Of a stretch of 64,000 nucleotides of DNA, positions 1-11,102 are shown in pieces (position 1 is the stretch's first letter; each line of letters begins with the position of its first letter). The position numbers were made by a program, and so were the translations under genes. Origin of the DNA: Panonychus citri (Eukaryota; Arthropoda; Arachnida; Trombidiformes; Tetranychidae); contig NW_026515519.1 in assembly GCF_014898815.1 (NCBI RefSeq), forward strand, positions 1-64,000, given 5' to 3'. Below the pieces are notes generated by a model. The model had not been told where the DNA came from and ran no database searches. It saw only the letters and a program-made list of their open reading frames with translations.

Positions 1-377
1 TTTAACAACAAACAATCTGATTAACAAAACTGTGAATGTTTAATTTAGTTTTGCTTGTTTTTACCTGGGAAATTATTAATCAAAATTACGTTTTTTTATG
101 TTAATTGTGATTAATATAAACTCACCTACATTTGAACAGTTTATGAGTAATTTAATTGTGATGAGCAACTCAGTGAATCAAATTTAATTCAGTTAAATTC
201 AAGACCATTATCATTTGTTGGGTGAAAATTGATCATCAATCTATTACGAAAATCAGTTTAAACTTTGAAGTTGATTAAGCAATTGTACTTGGTGAACTTT
301 AATTGTAACAATTAGCTGAATATAAATTGTGATTAACCACTGATCTAAATCCATCGATCTTAATCATTCAATCAACA
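1..377. promoter_or_regulatory. AT-rich upstream region of the first gene
   Basis: No coding sequence is seen here. A TATA-like string (tataaatt, about 321-328) lies some 50 bases before the ATG of the next gene and could be its core promoter. That is only a positional guess. Confidence 0.25.
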
Positions 378-1036
378 ATGTCACCAAAAATGTCAAAGAT
401 TAATATATTTACTTGTTATCTTTTAATTACTTTTTTGATTGTTGTCTCATTTACTGATCACCATTCATCAGCTCAAGTAATGAGGATCTGTGAAAATGGC
501 GACTGCCTCCAATTGTAAGTAATTAAATTTAATCACTCCCTAAACTGTAAGCTAATTGTTGCCTCGTTAAATTGTTAACAATTAAAAGGGCTCGAAGAAC
601 CTCATTATCGAAACGATGATCTCAATGGCATTTTCAATTTAATGAGATACTTAAAACAAGGCAGAGTAATTGGAAGTAATTTCAATTCACCTTTCATGTG
701 AGTATCCAAGTCAACAATTAACTAATTGTTCCAATCCAAATTCTAACATTTTCAAGATGAGTTCCAATGTTTCTATCCAAATCCAATGGTCCAATCCAAG
801 AATATCAATGAATCGAATTGTAATAAAATTCGAGAATTAGAACTTTTTGATAAGAAAAATTTCGAAACAATTAAATCATCTCGAATCACTCGATTCTTAA
901 TTGTTGTCTTTAACTTTGTTATAAATTAATCGCATTGATGATTGTTTTTTATCTCATTTCTTAATTGATCAATCAACAATTGGACTGAATCTAAACCAGT
1001 GGGAAACGGAGTGTAATTAACACGGATAAAGAATGA
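378..1036 (+). CDS. secreted neuropeptide-like precursor, three exons, amidation site
   Basis: Exon 1 (378-514) begins with an ATG and encodes a clear signal peptide: a short basic start, a hydrophobic stretch (YLLITFLIVVS), then an SSAQ-type cleavage region followed by RICENGDC. It ends in a consensus donor, gtaagt. Exon 2 (about 589-697, donor gtgagt) and exon 3 (1000-1036) join in phase and read SNFNSPFI-GKR-SVINTDKE-stop. GKR is the classic amidation plus dibasic cleavage signal. Exon 2 also contains NLMRYLKQGR, with a possible second GR processing site. The join of exon 1 to exon 2 is one base out of phase. An extra g in the ggg at 588-590 would explain it; otherwise the frame stops early, at about 619. 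I do not recognise the peptide family. Exon structure is inferred from splice signals only. Confidence 0.5.
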
Positions 1037-1882
1037 CAGATAAGTTTGAACAATTAACTAATCATAAAAATTGATTTTTCATTCTAATTTTCGTTTCTTT
1101 GGTTTAATCATAATATTATTTGACAATTAAATCTTTAAATTGAATAACGATGAAAAGTAACAATTACTTATCAATAGTTGTGATCATTTCTCTTGCAAGT
1201 TAATTGTTGTTTAGATTTATTTCCACTAATTAATTTTCTTTATCAAACAATTTAATGACTCTAATGATTGAGAAAATAAAAGATCGTTGTAATTGTAAAA
1301 CATTTAAATCTCTCGAAAATTAAATGATTAAAACTTGATCACTTTTCTCTTTACGATTATTTCGCTTTTCTCTTTTTTTCTCAACTCCTTTCATGATCAG
1401 AATCTTCATAATTCTGTTCACCAAATGAACTTCATCGTCCGATGTTCAATCAACTGTAATCAGAGATATTAATCTGGTAATAAGTTGATTACAATTAGAT
1501 AATGAAAAGAAATGTAATTAGAAAGAATCAATGAAAACTCAATGAAAAAAGTGAGACTTGAAATAAACTGAAACTTTAAGAAAGCGCCTCAAGCCAATTT
1601 AGTCATTCGGTTGATTGGATGACTCATTTGTATTAATAGTTTCTGATTTTTATCATTTTAATAAAACGATTATCAATTTTTACAAAAAAACTGTTATCGA
1701 TTTTTGATTGAAAGAGAAAAAGAAAGAAATCGAAAAATCGATTATTCGTTTCAGTCACTTGAATCGATGATAATCGATCGTTTTGATGGATCGCCACTTT
1801 GTTTTTCTTTGAGAAAGTTTCATTTTTTTATGTCAATTTTTTTACTTTGTTGTTCTGACAATACAATTAATTGTTCATCAGT
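1037..1882 (+). other. non-coding stretch with one copy of a repeat
   Basis: No convincing exon is seen. The segment 1083-1412 is a diverged direct copy of 4407-4653 on the other side of the beta-catenin gene. An open frame over about 1704-1886 has low-complexity composition and no domain. The sequence just before 1882 ends in tcatcag, so an upstream non-coding or coding exon of the next gene may splice in here. Confidence 0.4.
1083..1412 (+). repeat. diverged direct repeat, left copy
   Basis: It shares long matching blocks with 4407-4653, including the tcgtttctttgg start, the attaattgttgtttagattta block, tctctcgaaaattaaatgat and tcatgatcagaatcttcat. Small deletions separate the two copies. 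The pair brackets the beta-catenin gene. Its origin is unknown and no terminal inverted repeats were noticed. Confidence 0.6.
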
Positions 1883-3888
1883 ATGACTTCATTGGAATTA
1901 AATAGATCTGAGCGTATTAGAGCTGCTCTATTCGATGATTTATCAAGTGACATTTTATATACAACATCGATCGACAATAAATCAGAAACATGTGTCCTTA
2001 GACTCTCTGAACCTGCACAAATGATTAAATTGGCGATTGAAGCTTTGATTAATTACCAGAATGACGCTGATTTGGCAACAAGTGCTGTTCCTGAGCTGTT
2101 GAAGCTATTAAATGATGAAGATGAAGTGGTGGTTAACAAAGCGACATTAATGGTTCACCATCTTTCGCGAAAAGTCGCTTCCCGACACGCACTCATCAAT
2201 TCTCCTCAAATGGTGTCCGCTCTTCTTAGGGCGATGTCAAATGCCGAAGCTGAAACAACCACTTGTGCTGCGAGTATTTTACATAATTTATCTCAACATC
2301 AACAAGGTCTTCTAGCGATTTTCAAGTCCGATGGAATCTCTGCCTTAATTAAGCTTCTCACCTCTCCAATCAATCGAGTTGTTTACTATTCCTTGACAAC
2401 GATCTACAACCTGTTGCTTCATCAAGAAGGATCAAAAATGGCCGTTCGACTCGCCGGAGGGATCCAAAAGATGGTCACATTGTTGAATCATCCCAATCCT
2501 AAATTCCTCGCTCTTTTGACCGAATGTTTAACTTTACTTGCTTATGGAAATCAAGAGTCTAAGTTGATTATTCTCGCCTCAGGTGGTGTTCCAGAGATTG
2601 TGAACATTATGCTTATTCATAACTATGAGAAATTACTCTGGACAACATCTCGACTGCTCAAAGTTTTGTCCGTTTGTCAAAGTAACAAACTCGCGATCAT
2701 CCAAGCCGGAGGAATCTACGCTTTGGATATGCACTTGGAACAACCCGGAAGATTACAATTAAGTTGCCTTTGGGCTTTGAGGAATTTATCTGATTCTGCC
2801 ACCGATATTCTCAACATTGATCATCTTCTCCAAGTTCTACTCAATTTACTCAAAAGCGAAGATCTTAACGTTGTTGTTTGTTCGGTCGCTATTCTATCCA
2901 ATTTGACCTGCAACAATACCCAAAACAAACTATTCTTATGTCAACTAGATGCAATTGAAAAAATTGTTACAACCATCAAACAAGCTGGAGATAGACAAGA
3001 GATCGTTGAACCAGCAATTTGTGTTCTCAAACACCTGACACATCAGCATGAGGAAGCAGAAATAGCCCAGAATGATGTCCGTCTTCATGATGGTTTGAAT
3101 TATATTGTAAATTTCTTGAATCTACCGATCAGTTGGTCACTTATCAAGGGAATTGTGGGATTAATTCACAATCTGGCTCAATGTCCAGCCAACCAAGCGC
3201 CATTACGAGAAGCTGGAGTTATTCCCAAGTTGAATCAAATTTTATCCAAAGCTCAACAAGAGAGAAACTCATCTTCAGGATACATGGATGGTGTTAAAAT
3301 CGCCGATATCATCGAGGGAACGATGTATTCATTCAAGATGTTAGCTCGAGATGTTCATAATCGATCCATTATCACAGAAATGAACTTAATCTCAACATTC
3401 GTGCAACTCTTGTATTGTGACGATGAGAACGTTCAACAATCTGCTGTTGGTGTTCTCAGTGAACTGTCCCTCGAAAAGAAAGCCGTTGACATTATTGAAT
3501 CCGAAGGAGCTACTGCAGCTCTTACTGAACTTCTCCATTCTAGAAATGAAGTGACAGCCACTTTCGCCGCCGCTGTTTTGTATCGAATGTCCGAAGACAA
3601 ACCTCAGGATTACAAGAAGCGTCTATCATTGAACTGACAGCAACCCTTTTCCGTGACGAACCCAATGATTGGACTTCAGCCGGTGAAGTGGAAAACGAGG
3701 TCTTACCACAAGCTGAATCTCACTACGGATCACTCGCCTCTCCCCTCAATCCTTATCCACAATCAATTTACGTCCAAACCACATCAGATATGGATGTTAA
3801 CAATCCCTATTCATCACCATATTACAACGAACAGGACCAAGTCGCCAATAATGACCAATACTCCGCTTGGTACGACACCGACCTTTAA
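1883..3888 (+). CDS. arm: beta-catenin / Armadillo, one frame break near the 3' end
   Basis: It encodes an armadillo-repeat protein of the beta-catenin family, which links cadherin to alpha-catenin and co-activates TCF in Wnt signalling. Nearly the whole body is one exon. Family landmarks include [26 protein letters not shown], the [12 protein letters not shown] block, [67 protein letters not shown] and [14 protein letters not shown]. At about 3631 one base is missing. In the next frame the protein continues as [15 protein letters not shown] and ends in WYDTDL, the PDZ-binding tail of beta-catenin. The ATG at 1883 follows an upstream in-frame stop (1868). It corresponds to about residue 125 of the human protein, so the N-terminal GSK3 phosphodegron is absent from this model. 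An upstream exon could still supply it. About 670 residues against about 780 in human. Confidence 0.93.
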
Positions 3889-4406
3889 CTTATCAACAAT
3901 CAAATCAAAAACCGTTTCCAGTGACTTATCACCAATATTTGAGTGGCCTTATCAGTTTAATCTTATTACTCTTATACAAATCTGACACTTTAAATAATAA
4001 TTTACATTTTAATTTCTTACTATTAATATTTACCCAATAGAACATATTTAATAAATTATGCTGATTTAATAACAATCGCAAGTAAAAACAATAACATTGA
4101 TTATCTTCCGTTAGAAATTTGAATGAAAAGAAAATTAAAAATAAATAGTTACCACTTAACAACATTAGATGAGAAAAACAATTTTAATTGCAACAAATTG
4201 TTTCCCTTTAAATTGTTACCATCAAAAGTTAATTGGAAACGATTATTTTTAAAACGATTGTAAACTTTAATTACTAAACTGAATTTACAACAACAATCCT
4301 TGTAATTTAATGACTGGGAAAGAATTTGATTAACTAATTAAAAAATCATTTCTACCAATTTGTTTCTCAATTGTTAAATTTAGATTTAAATTGTTACTGT
4401 TGATTT

Positions 4407-4653
4407 AAACTGCTCGTTTCTTTGGCTTAATCATATTACTAAATTGAACACTATGAAAAGTAACAATCAATGTGATCATTTCTATTACAAATTAATTGTT
4501 GTTTAGATTTACTTTCACTAATTAATTTTCTTTACCCAACAATTTAATGACTCTAATTGTAAAACGTTTAAATCTCTCGAAAATTAAATGATTAAAACTG
4601 AATCACTTTTCTCTGTTTTCTCAACTCATTTCATGATCAGAATCTTCATGATG
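4407..4653 (+). repeat. diverged direct repeat, right copy
   Basis: It matches 1083-1412 in the same orientation with several short deletions. It is shorter than the left copy and sits 3' of the beta-catenin gene. Confidence 0.6.
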
Positions 4654-4730
4654 ATTAAACTATTTGCGTGATGTGATTCAAACCTTGTTGAGTAATTAAA
4701 TTAAGCTTAATGACCTAAGCAACGCAGGCG

Positions 4731-4753
4731 TAATCCTAATCCTAATCCTAATC
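4731..4753 (+). repeat. short TAATCC tandem array
   Basis: Three complete TAATCC units plus a partial one. The unit resembles telomere-like hexamers but differs from the arthropod TTAGG motif. It is too short to imply a telomere. Confidence 0.7.
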
Positions 4754-4806
4754 ATGTATTGTTGATTGTGATTCAAATTGTTTATCCCAAAAATCAAATT
4801 GATATT

Positions 4807-6544
4807 TTACTCTAAAAGATCAACAAATTGGTCAAATGTTTCACATTGAAAAACTACCTGATGATTGTTTATCCTCCATTTTTGAATCTATTACAAATCT
4901 AGATGATTTAATTGTTTGTTCAAAAGGTAAGCAATTGATAATCTCAATTTTAATTGTCTCTCATTCACATTTTTACGGAAGTAGATTTTCATTTCAAAAT
5001 AATCTGAAAATTAATCAGCGGTTCATTTAAATCGCATCGCAAATCATTTCTGCTGTTAACTGAATTTAATTTTCAATTCATTTTGATAATTTGATAGTTT
5101 GTCAACGCTGGAGGTTCCTGATTGTTCAGAGATTGAATAAGGTGAAATATTTAACTGGTAAGTATATTAATCGTAATGAATTGGTTCAACAATTAACTTA
5201 ATTATCTTAATACTAATTAGACGACAGTAGTATTGGCTGTTTCAAGAATTCAATTTACTTCAATAAACTTGATTCACTGAGTCAAAGTCAATTGTTAGGA
5301 CTATTGCCCAGATTTAAGGTCAGTTTCGGGTTTGATAAAGTTCACAATCAATAGGCCACCGATTAAAATTTGTTAATTGTCTCGATTTCATTTCAGATTC
5401 TTGACATTCGTCCCACAAACGAAACCAAATTTAAATCTATTGACATATTCAAAGTAATTGAAGGCATTAAATCAGTGAAAGGATTAATATATGAACCATG
5501 TTGGGATAAATTCCCATGTTCGATATCAAGAGTACTGACCATGAATCTCGAGATGATTGCTACCAATCTATTTGAGCCTTCGTTTATTGATTGTAATCAG
5601 AATCAATTAAAATTGAAGCAACTTTATTTCGCTGATTGTTTCCAGAATCATTTCGAGGAGATTGCAAATTCTGGTTATTTGAAAATCTCCAAAGACTTCA
5701 TATTGAAGTCGCAATTGTAAGTAACAGAATTAATTTAATATCAAATTATTCGAAAAGTTCTAATGGTTCCAATCAAAGTTTCAATTAGTTCATATGATGG
5801 ACCAGTATTGAGAGTATAAAATTTTGGAGGCTTGTTTATATTCATATGATGCCACTAATCCTTATCCTGGATTTCATTTCATGGATTTATGTCCATCCGT
5901 TGAAAGTGCTCATCATTTAATCAAGCCGAAAAAACTATCGATCAACCAAACAATCAAAAATAATTCACTGAGAAATTTAGTTCTGGATCATGTAAGTTAC
6001 CAGCTAATTGTTTAAGATCAGTGTCAACAATTTAACTTTTTTTCTGATTGCAGCCGGAAAATTATGTATCAGATAATTGGACTGATTTGCGAAACTTGTT
6101 AATCAAGTATCCGAAATTGAAAAATCTCGCAATTAGAGGCGATTATGGGCTTGATGATTCTAATTTGACGGAATTACTTGACCTTATACCCGAAATTGTT
6201 ATTCTTGATCTTCGCCAGTCAACCAGATTATCGGAAAAATCGAAAGATATTGTTAATCGATATTGTCAAAGGAAGAATAGAGAAATTTGGTTCTACAATA
6301 GGCCCGATCAACGTATCGAACACGATTGGCCTGAACTTGCATCTCAAACTAATCAACGAATCTGTCAAGGGTTCGATTTCATGAGAAATTGTTTTCTTAA
6401 AACATTTCAACAACTTCCTTATCTTATTGATCCAATCGAAGATGATTAATTGTATTAAAACAAAACGAAATGTTGATTAAGATGAAGATAATTCTAGAAA
6501 TTGGTAACTTGATCACAATTCTGTTCTGTAATCAACTATTGATT
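4807..6544 (+). repeat. segmental duplication, F-box block copy 1
   Basis: Nearly identical to 12585-15521 in direct orientation once the transposon in the second copy is removed. Shared sequence starts at ttactctaaaag and ends at caactattgatt. Introns are as conserved as exons, so the duplication is recent. Confidence 0.9.
4836..6449 (+). CDS. F-box/LRR-like protein, copy 1, with frame breaks
   Basis: Six exons: 4836-4926, 5098-5157, 5221-5318, 5397-about 5714, about 5756-5991 and 6054-6449. The N-terminus HIEKLPDDCLSSIFESI followed by the spliced VCQRWRFLIV is a typical F-box, which binds Skp1 in SCF ubiquitin ligases. The rest has leucine-rich spacing such as YPKLKNLAIRG and IPEIVILDLRQ, which would bind substrates. 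Compared with copy 2 it carries four single-base losses: aaaaa to aaaa and gg to g near the end of exon 4, then gg to g and aaaaa to aaaa in exon 5. It also has 22 extra in-frame codons in exon 4 (66 bases from about 5551). Either the gene is newly dead or the losses are sequence errors. Substrate unknown. Confidence 0.72.
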
Positions 6545-6778
6545 CCCTCACTAATCATGATAGCTGAAAGATAGTTCATCTAGAGATGAAGATCTCAATG
6601 AGGAGGGAGAATGGGAGCCGAGAAAAAAAGGCTTCTCTCATGTCAATAAATAGAAGATGATAGAAGATTAATTCTTTGAGTCCGTTTTCATCAGCATGAT
6701 TAATGACACCTTATTACGATTTCTTTACCAAAAATCTAATCAATCGGGTGAAAAATCAATCAATAATATAATTAACAG
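6545..6778 (+). other. short intergenic stretch before the transporter gene
   Basis: About 230 bases with no clear signal. A short open frame from an ATG near 6584 (MKISMRRENGS) has no visible donor. It might be a leader exon of the transporter, but this is not supported further. Confidence 0.3.
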
Positions 6779-9700
6779 TATCATTTACCCATAAGAAAAG
6801 TTAACCGATCTAAACTATTAGAAAATGTGTGGAAAAAGTTGCAAAAGCGAAATTTAACCCAATTAATTGAAACTTCGACAGTAATTACATCAACAATCAA
6901 CATTTCATCATCTTCAACGGTTCCTCTGGATAATCATGACTCTTCATCCAATTGGAGTAAATCAGTTAAACCACAATTGTCGACAATCAGTCAAACCGGA
7001 CCAATTAAATTGTCACGTCGTGATTATCTACTCATCTCTGTATTTGCTTACATAAACATCATAACCGGAGCAGCTTATTGTGTTTTGTCACCTTCTTTCC
7101 GAAAGAGGTAATTAAATGATCTTGGTCTTTGTATCGTGTAGAAAAATTAATTAAAGTTCATCAAAAAGGTATATGGCTAATTATTGTCGTGCACGTTTCA
7201 CTGAACCGATAAGTGATAATAAAATAAATCATCATTGATTGATTTCTTTCTAATCAACAGGCTGAATCTAAAGGACTATCTCCATCGACCTATGGTTTTC
7301 TTTTCTCCATCCAGGAAGTGATTGCCTTCATCTTGTGTCCAGTCTATGGAAAATTTGTAAGTTGACCATAAATGGGATATATTTTCATTCCGAGTGATTC
7401 ATTTTTTGGAACCATATCTTTGATAGAATTAGATTTCAACAAGAGAAAAGAAATGAGTTGTATCTTGAAGTTAAGTAACTTTTTCTTTTTTGCTTTGATG
7501 ATGAAAAGTAATTAATAAAGAAACTTTAATTATTTTATTTCACCTTCATTTTCATCTTCATTCTCATCTTCATCCTCATCTTCATATTCATCCTCATCTT
7601 CATCTCTATTTTTATCTCCATCTCGTCTCTTACAAGGAGACGAGATGTTGTTTATATTTTCTTTGCCAACAATCAATTACCTGGTGTACCAATGAAATAT
7701 AATTAATGTACTTATTTTGATTCATCAGTCGACAAATTAATCAACATTTAACAATCTTACCAAAGAAAATCAGATTAAATTTACCTTGATTTCTATTTTG
7801 TTGTCAATAATTTGCTTTAAAAGTTTTTTTCTTTCCTGAGTACTTGTCTTTGTCTAAATATTAATTACTAATAAATCAATTAGTTATCAATTAGTTATGA
7901 GCAACTTGAACAAGAATCAATTCAATTAATAACATAATAAACACACAGTGAGCACATTGATTGACTCTCCATGTTGTTATCCGTAAATGTCATTGATTTT
8001 TATCAAACAAATTAACACCAGACTCGAAAGGAAGATGATGACGATGGTGATATTGGTGATGATAATCAACGAAGTGATATTAATCGGATGATTATGACCT
8101 AATCAACTTAAATAATAACTTCATTCTTTTCTTAATTGTCAATAAATTTGAGTGAGTTACAAGTGGAAAACCACAACAACCTACTCGTCTATTAATCGTT
8201 GAAAAATTAGCATAAACCAATATCACCCAATCATAATTTGATTGATAGAAACGAGGAAGAAAATTCAATTCTAACTGGAGTTATATCTAAATCACTTACA
8301 GATTAAAATTTAAAGAAAAATGCTCATTTTCTCATTCGTTACTGTGGTTACAATGTTTCCTAATTTCCATTTGATTTTTATTCAATTTTCCCTTTACTAA
8401 TCACTCTTAATCACAATCAGCTAATAATTTCTTAATTTGTGTATCATCAATTGATTAGTAGCTTTTATTGTTAAAAGTTGTTTGTTAATTTGTCAAGGCT
8501 CACAAATGATTTGACTCTCATTCGTTTTTACACTTTTCTATCCAGTTACCTAAACTTGGATTTAGATTGACAATTTTAACTGGTATCTTTGTTGGATCAA
8601 CTGGAATAATCTTGTTTGGGTAAGATAAATATTAGTCTTCTTTTAACAATTAATTTGTTTCAATTGTTTCATCTGTTTTTCAGAGCATTAAAATGGGCTC
8701 CAAATGGGACACTATTTACCACCTTTTGTGCCTTAATCCGATCATTTGGATCAATAGGATTAGCAGCAGTCTCAGCAACGTGTTATGCCGCAATCCCGGT
8801 CTATTATCCAAATCACATCTCTCAAGTATTTGTAAGCTAATCCTCTAAATGACTTTGGACATTGGTACTGATAATTTTCACTTTAAATCAATCTCTTTTC
8901 CTCCATAGGGTTTGATTGAGATGTGTTATGGTGTTGGTATGATCGTTGGCCCTCTGCTTGGTGGTTTCCTTTATGAGGTCTGGTTCTAAAACAAATCGAT
9001 CAGCAATCTTTGATTTAATTATAATTGACTAATGAATCTTTTGTCTCTGACATATTTTTTCTTTCTGTTAGGTTGGGGGCTTTGATTTGCCCTTTTTCGT
9101 CTGTGGTGCTCTTCTTTCCCTTACATTTCCAGTACTATTCGTCCTCTTCCCGAGAAAAGCAAGTGAGTTCAATTATGGATTATCTGATTAACCAATTGAA
9201 TTTCAATCAATAACGGTTGTTGAATCACATTCAAACTCTTCATTAATTTTAATATCAAGCAAATCTCATCATCTGATTAGACATTTATTAGAAAAAAATA
9301 ACAATAGCAAGTGACGATGATGGAAAAAAACATAATTATAAATCAAAGGGAAATTTCTGTTGATTTGTTGATTATTTTTTATTTTGTTTTCTTCTTTCAC
9401 ATCCTTGATTGATATAAGACTCTCATCGATTGATAACTTGAATATTAACTATTCCTGCTTGCTTTTCAAACTGTTAATGATTAGAGAGAAAAAGAGAGAC
9501 TACTAATTATCTTTATATTCATGAACCTTCACGATGAGTCAAGATCTTGAATCTCTAACTTTGAATTTGATTAAGTTTGTTTAATTGATGATTTTCTTTC
9601 ATCTTTCATTCAGAATTGACCAGAAATGAGAAAAGTGCTGGAATATTCAAAGTTTTATCCAATTGGAGGATAACATTACAGATCCTCATAACTATTGTAC

Positions 9701-10670
9701 TTTGCATCGTCTTTGGGTTCAATCAATCCATGTTGGAGCCACATATTAGAAGCGTAAGAATTTTCGACATTGAGTTCGTTATCATATATTGGGACATTCT
9801 ATTATTTGCGTCTCATCTTAACAGTTTGCTAATCTGCGATCATCAGCAGTTGGATCAATTTTCTTATTATCTGGTCTATTTTATGGTATTTTTACCTGGA
9901 TCGTTGGTCTGTTCATGTCGAGATATAAAGATGTCACTTTCATGAATATCGTCGGTTCTTCACTTATCATATTAGGGTTCATTCTGGTTGGTCCTATTTA
10001 CCTTTGCCAATTAAACCGTATGTTTGACAGTTTAAAGATCAAGTTTAACCTAATTCTAAATGGAATGAAACTTTTCTACAGGAGTATTGTACTGGTTGTA
10101 TTCTCTCAGATCGTTTATGGAATGGGCTTGGCCTTTTGTTTCGTTTCCAACTTTACGCAAGCAATGAGGGAAAAAGAGTATGATAATTGGTAATCTAATG
10201 TTCCAATTTATCAATAACAAATTGTTCTTTTGATCTTTCAAGTTTATCTGATTTAAAAGACGATGTTGGTGCTGGTTCAATGATAAGTAGTCTTTTGTTT
10301 CTGCTTATGCCTTGGGTAAGAAATTGAAACTAATTTACTTTTGCAAAGTGAATTTTAACTAAAAGTTTCATCGTAATATATGATTATCAGAACTGCCCTT
10401 GGACCCATAATTGGAGGTTATCTTGTTGAACATTTCGACTTTCCTAAAGCTTGTTTCGGTATCGTTTTGTTGACAATGATAATTGTAAGTACATTGTATT
10501 ATATTTTGGTTACCTCATGAAGTTCTGGATTTTATCTCAAGTTCTAAAGAATTTTTCACTTTTTATTCCATCAGTTGTTGATTATAATCTTCACCATGTT
10601 ATTCCATGAGCGTAAAAGCTTCGATGGTGAGAATAAGAAGAATAACTTCAATGAACAAATTCGTTATTGA
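6779..10670 (+). CDS. SLC18B1: major facilitator superfamily transporter, SLC18B1-like
   Basis: Multi-exon membrane transporter of the MFS vesicular-amine/polyamine (SLC18B1) type. Exons read from splice signals: about 6779-7107, 7261-7356, 8546-8619, 8684-8831, 8909-8977, 9072-9162, 9614-9753, 9825-10189, 10243-10315, 10391-10484 and 10575-10670. Landmarks are the first membrane helix after SRRDYLLISVFAY, then AESKGLSPSTYGFLFS, the loop before LPKLGFRLTILTGIF, GVGMIVGPLLGGFLYE, LEPHIRS and TALGPIIGGYLVE. Phases agree across most junctions. They fail at the first exon end, where a missing t changes SPFFPKE into SPSFRKR, and near 10310. No in-frame ATG is visible: the frame is open from 6776 without one. 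The start is therefore either in an unseen upstream exon or lost to an indel near 6825. The substrate is not predictable from sequence. Confidence 0.8.
7543..7612 (+). repeat. TTCATC low-complexity repeat in transporter intron
   Basis: Imperfect repeats of ttcatc/ctcatc within the long second intron of the transporter gene. It is directly followed by the hairpin at 7619-7647. Confidence 0.7.
7619..7647. repeat. perfect 11-bp hairpin
   Basis: The arm catctcgtctc, a seven-base loop, then the exact reverse complement gagacgagatg. It lies inside an intron of the transporter gene. Such a GC-richer stem stands out in AT-rich surroundings. No function is known. Confidence 0.7.
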
Positions 10671-11102
10671 GTTTAAGGATATAATTCACCAAAATCATAA
10701 TCTAAATCAAAGAGTTGATTGATTACTCTTTGATTGTGAGACTTAAACAAAGTGATTAGACAAGATTGAGTGGTAAAGATATTAACTAATAACTGTCGAG
10801 AAAACAGCAAATGTACAGGCTTGTGACTTACCGAAAGGAATCGAATATAAAAATGAGCTTTATTTTTACGATGGAATTTGACAATTTACATGTTCTATAC
10901 TAATTTCTATCATTAAATTTCCAATACTTTACATGATATAATTGTTTAACTTCAAATCCGTGTCAACTACTCGATTAAAACGAGCGTCTGGTTTACAAAG
11001 TGATAAAAATCTTACAATTTTGCACCAAAAACAATATGAGATTTGCTAACAGTTTAACAATTAAGTAGTGGCTCAGTTTCTCATGTCATGAAATCAATTA
11101 CT
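10671..11102 (+). other. gap between convergent genes
   Basis: The 3' flanks of the MFS gene (plus strand) and of the SLC46-like remnant (minus strand). No coding signal is seen. Confidence 0.4.

Larger units (their letters stand above)
3889..4835 (+). other. intergenic stretch with repeat copy and TAATCC array
   Basis: No gene is seen. It includes the probable 3' untranslated region of beta-catenin, the right copy of the flanking direct repeat (4407-4653) and a short TAATCC tandem array at 4731-4753. The duplicated F-box block starts at about 4807. Confidence 0.5.

Noticed and set aside
1704..1886. Open frame upstream of beta-catenin as a possible N-terminal exon
   Set aside because: It has no GSK3-type motif, does not share the frame of the beta-catenin start and has biased composition.
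4731..4753. Interstitial telomere
   Set aside because: Only about four hexamers, and the unit differs from the arthropod telomere motif.
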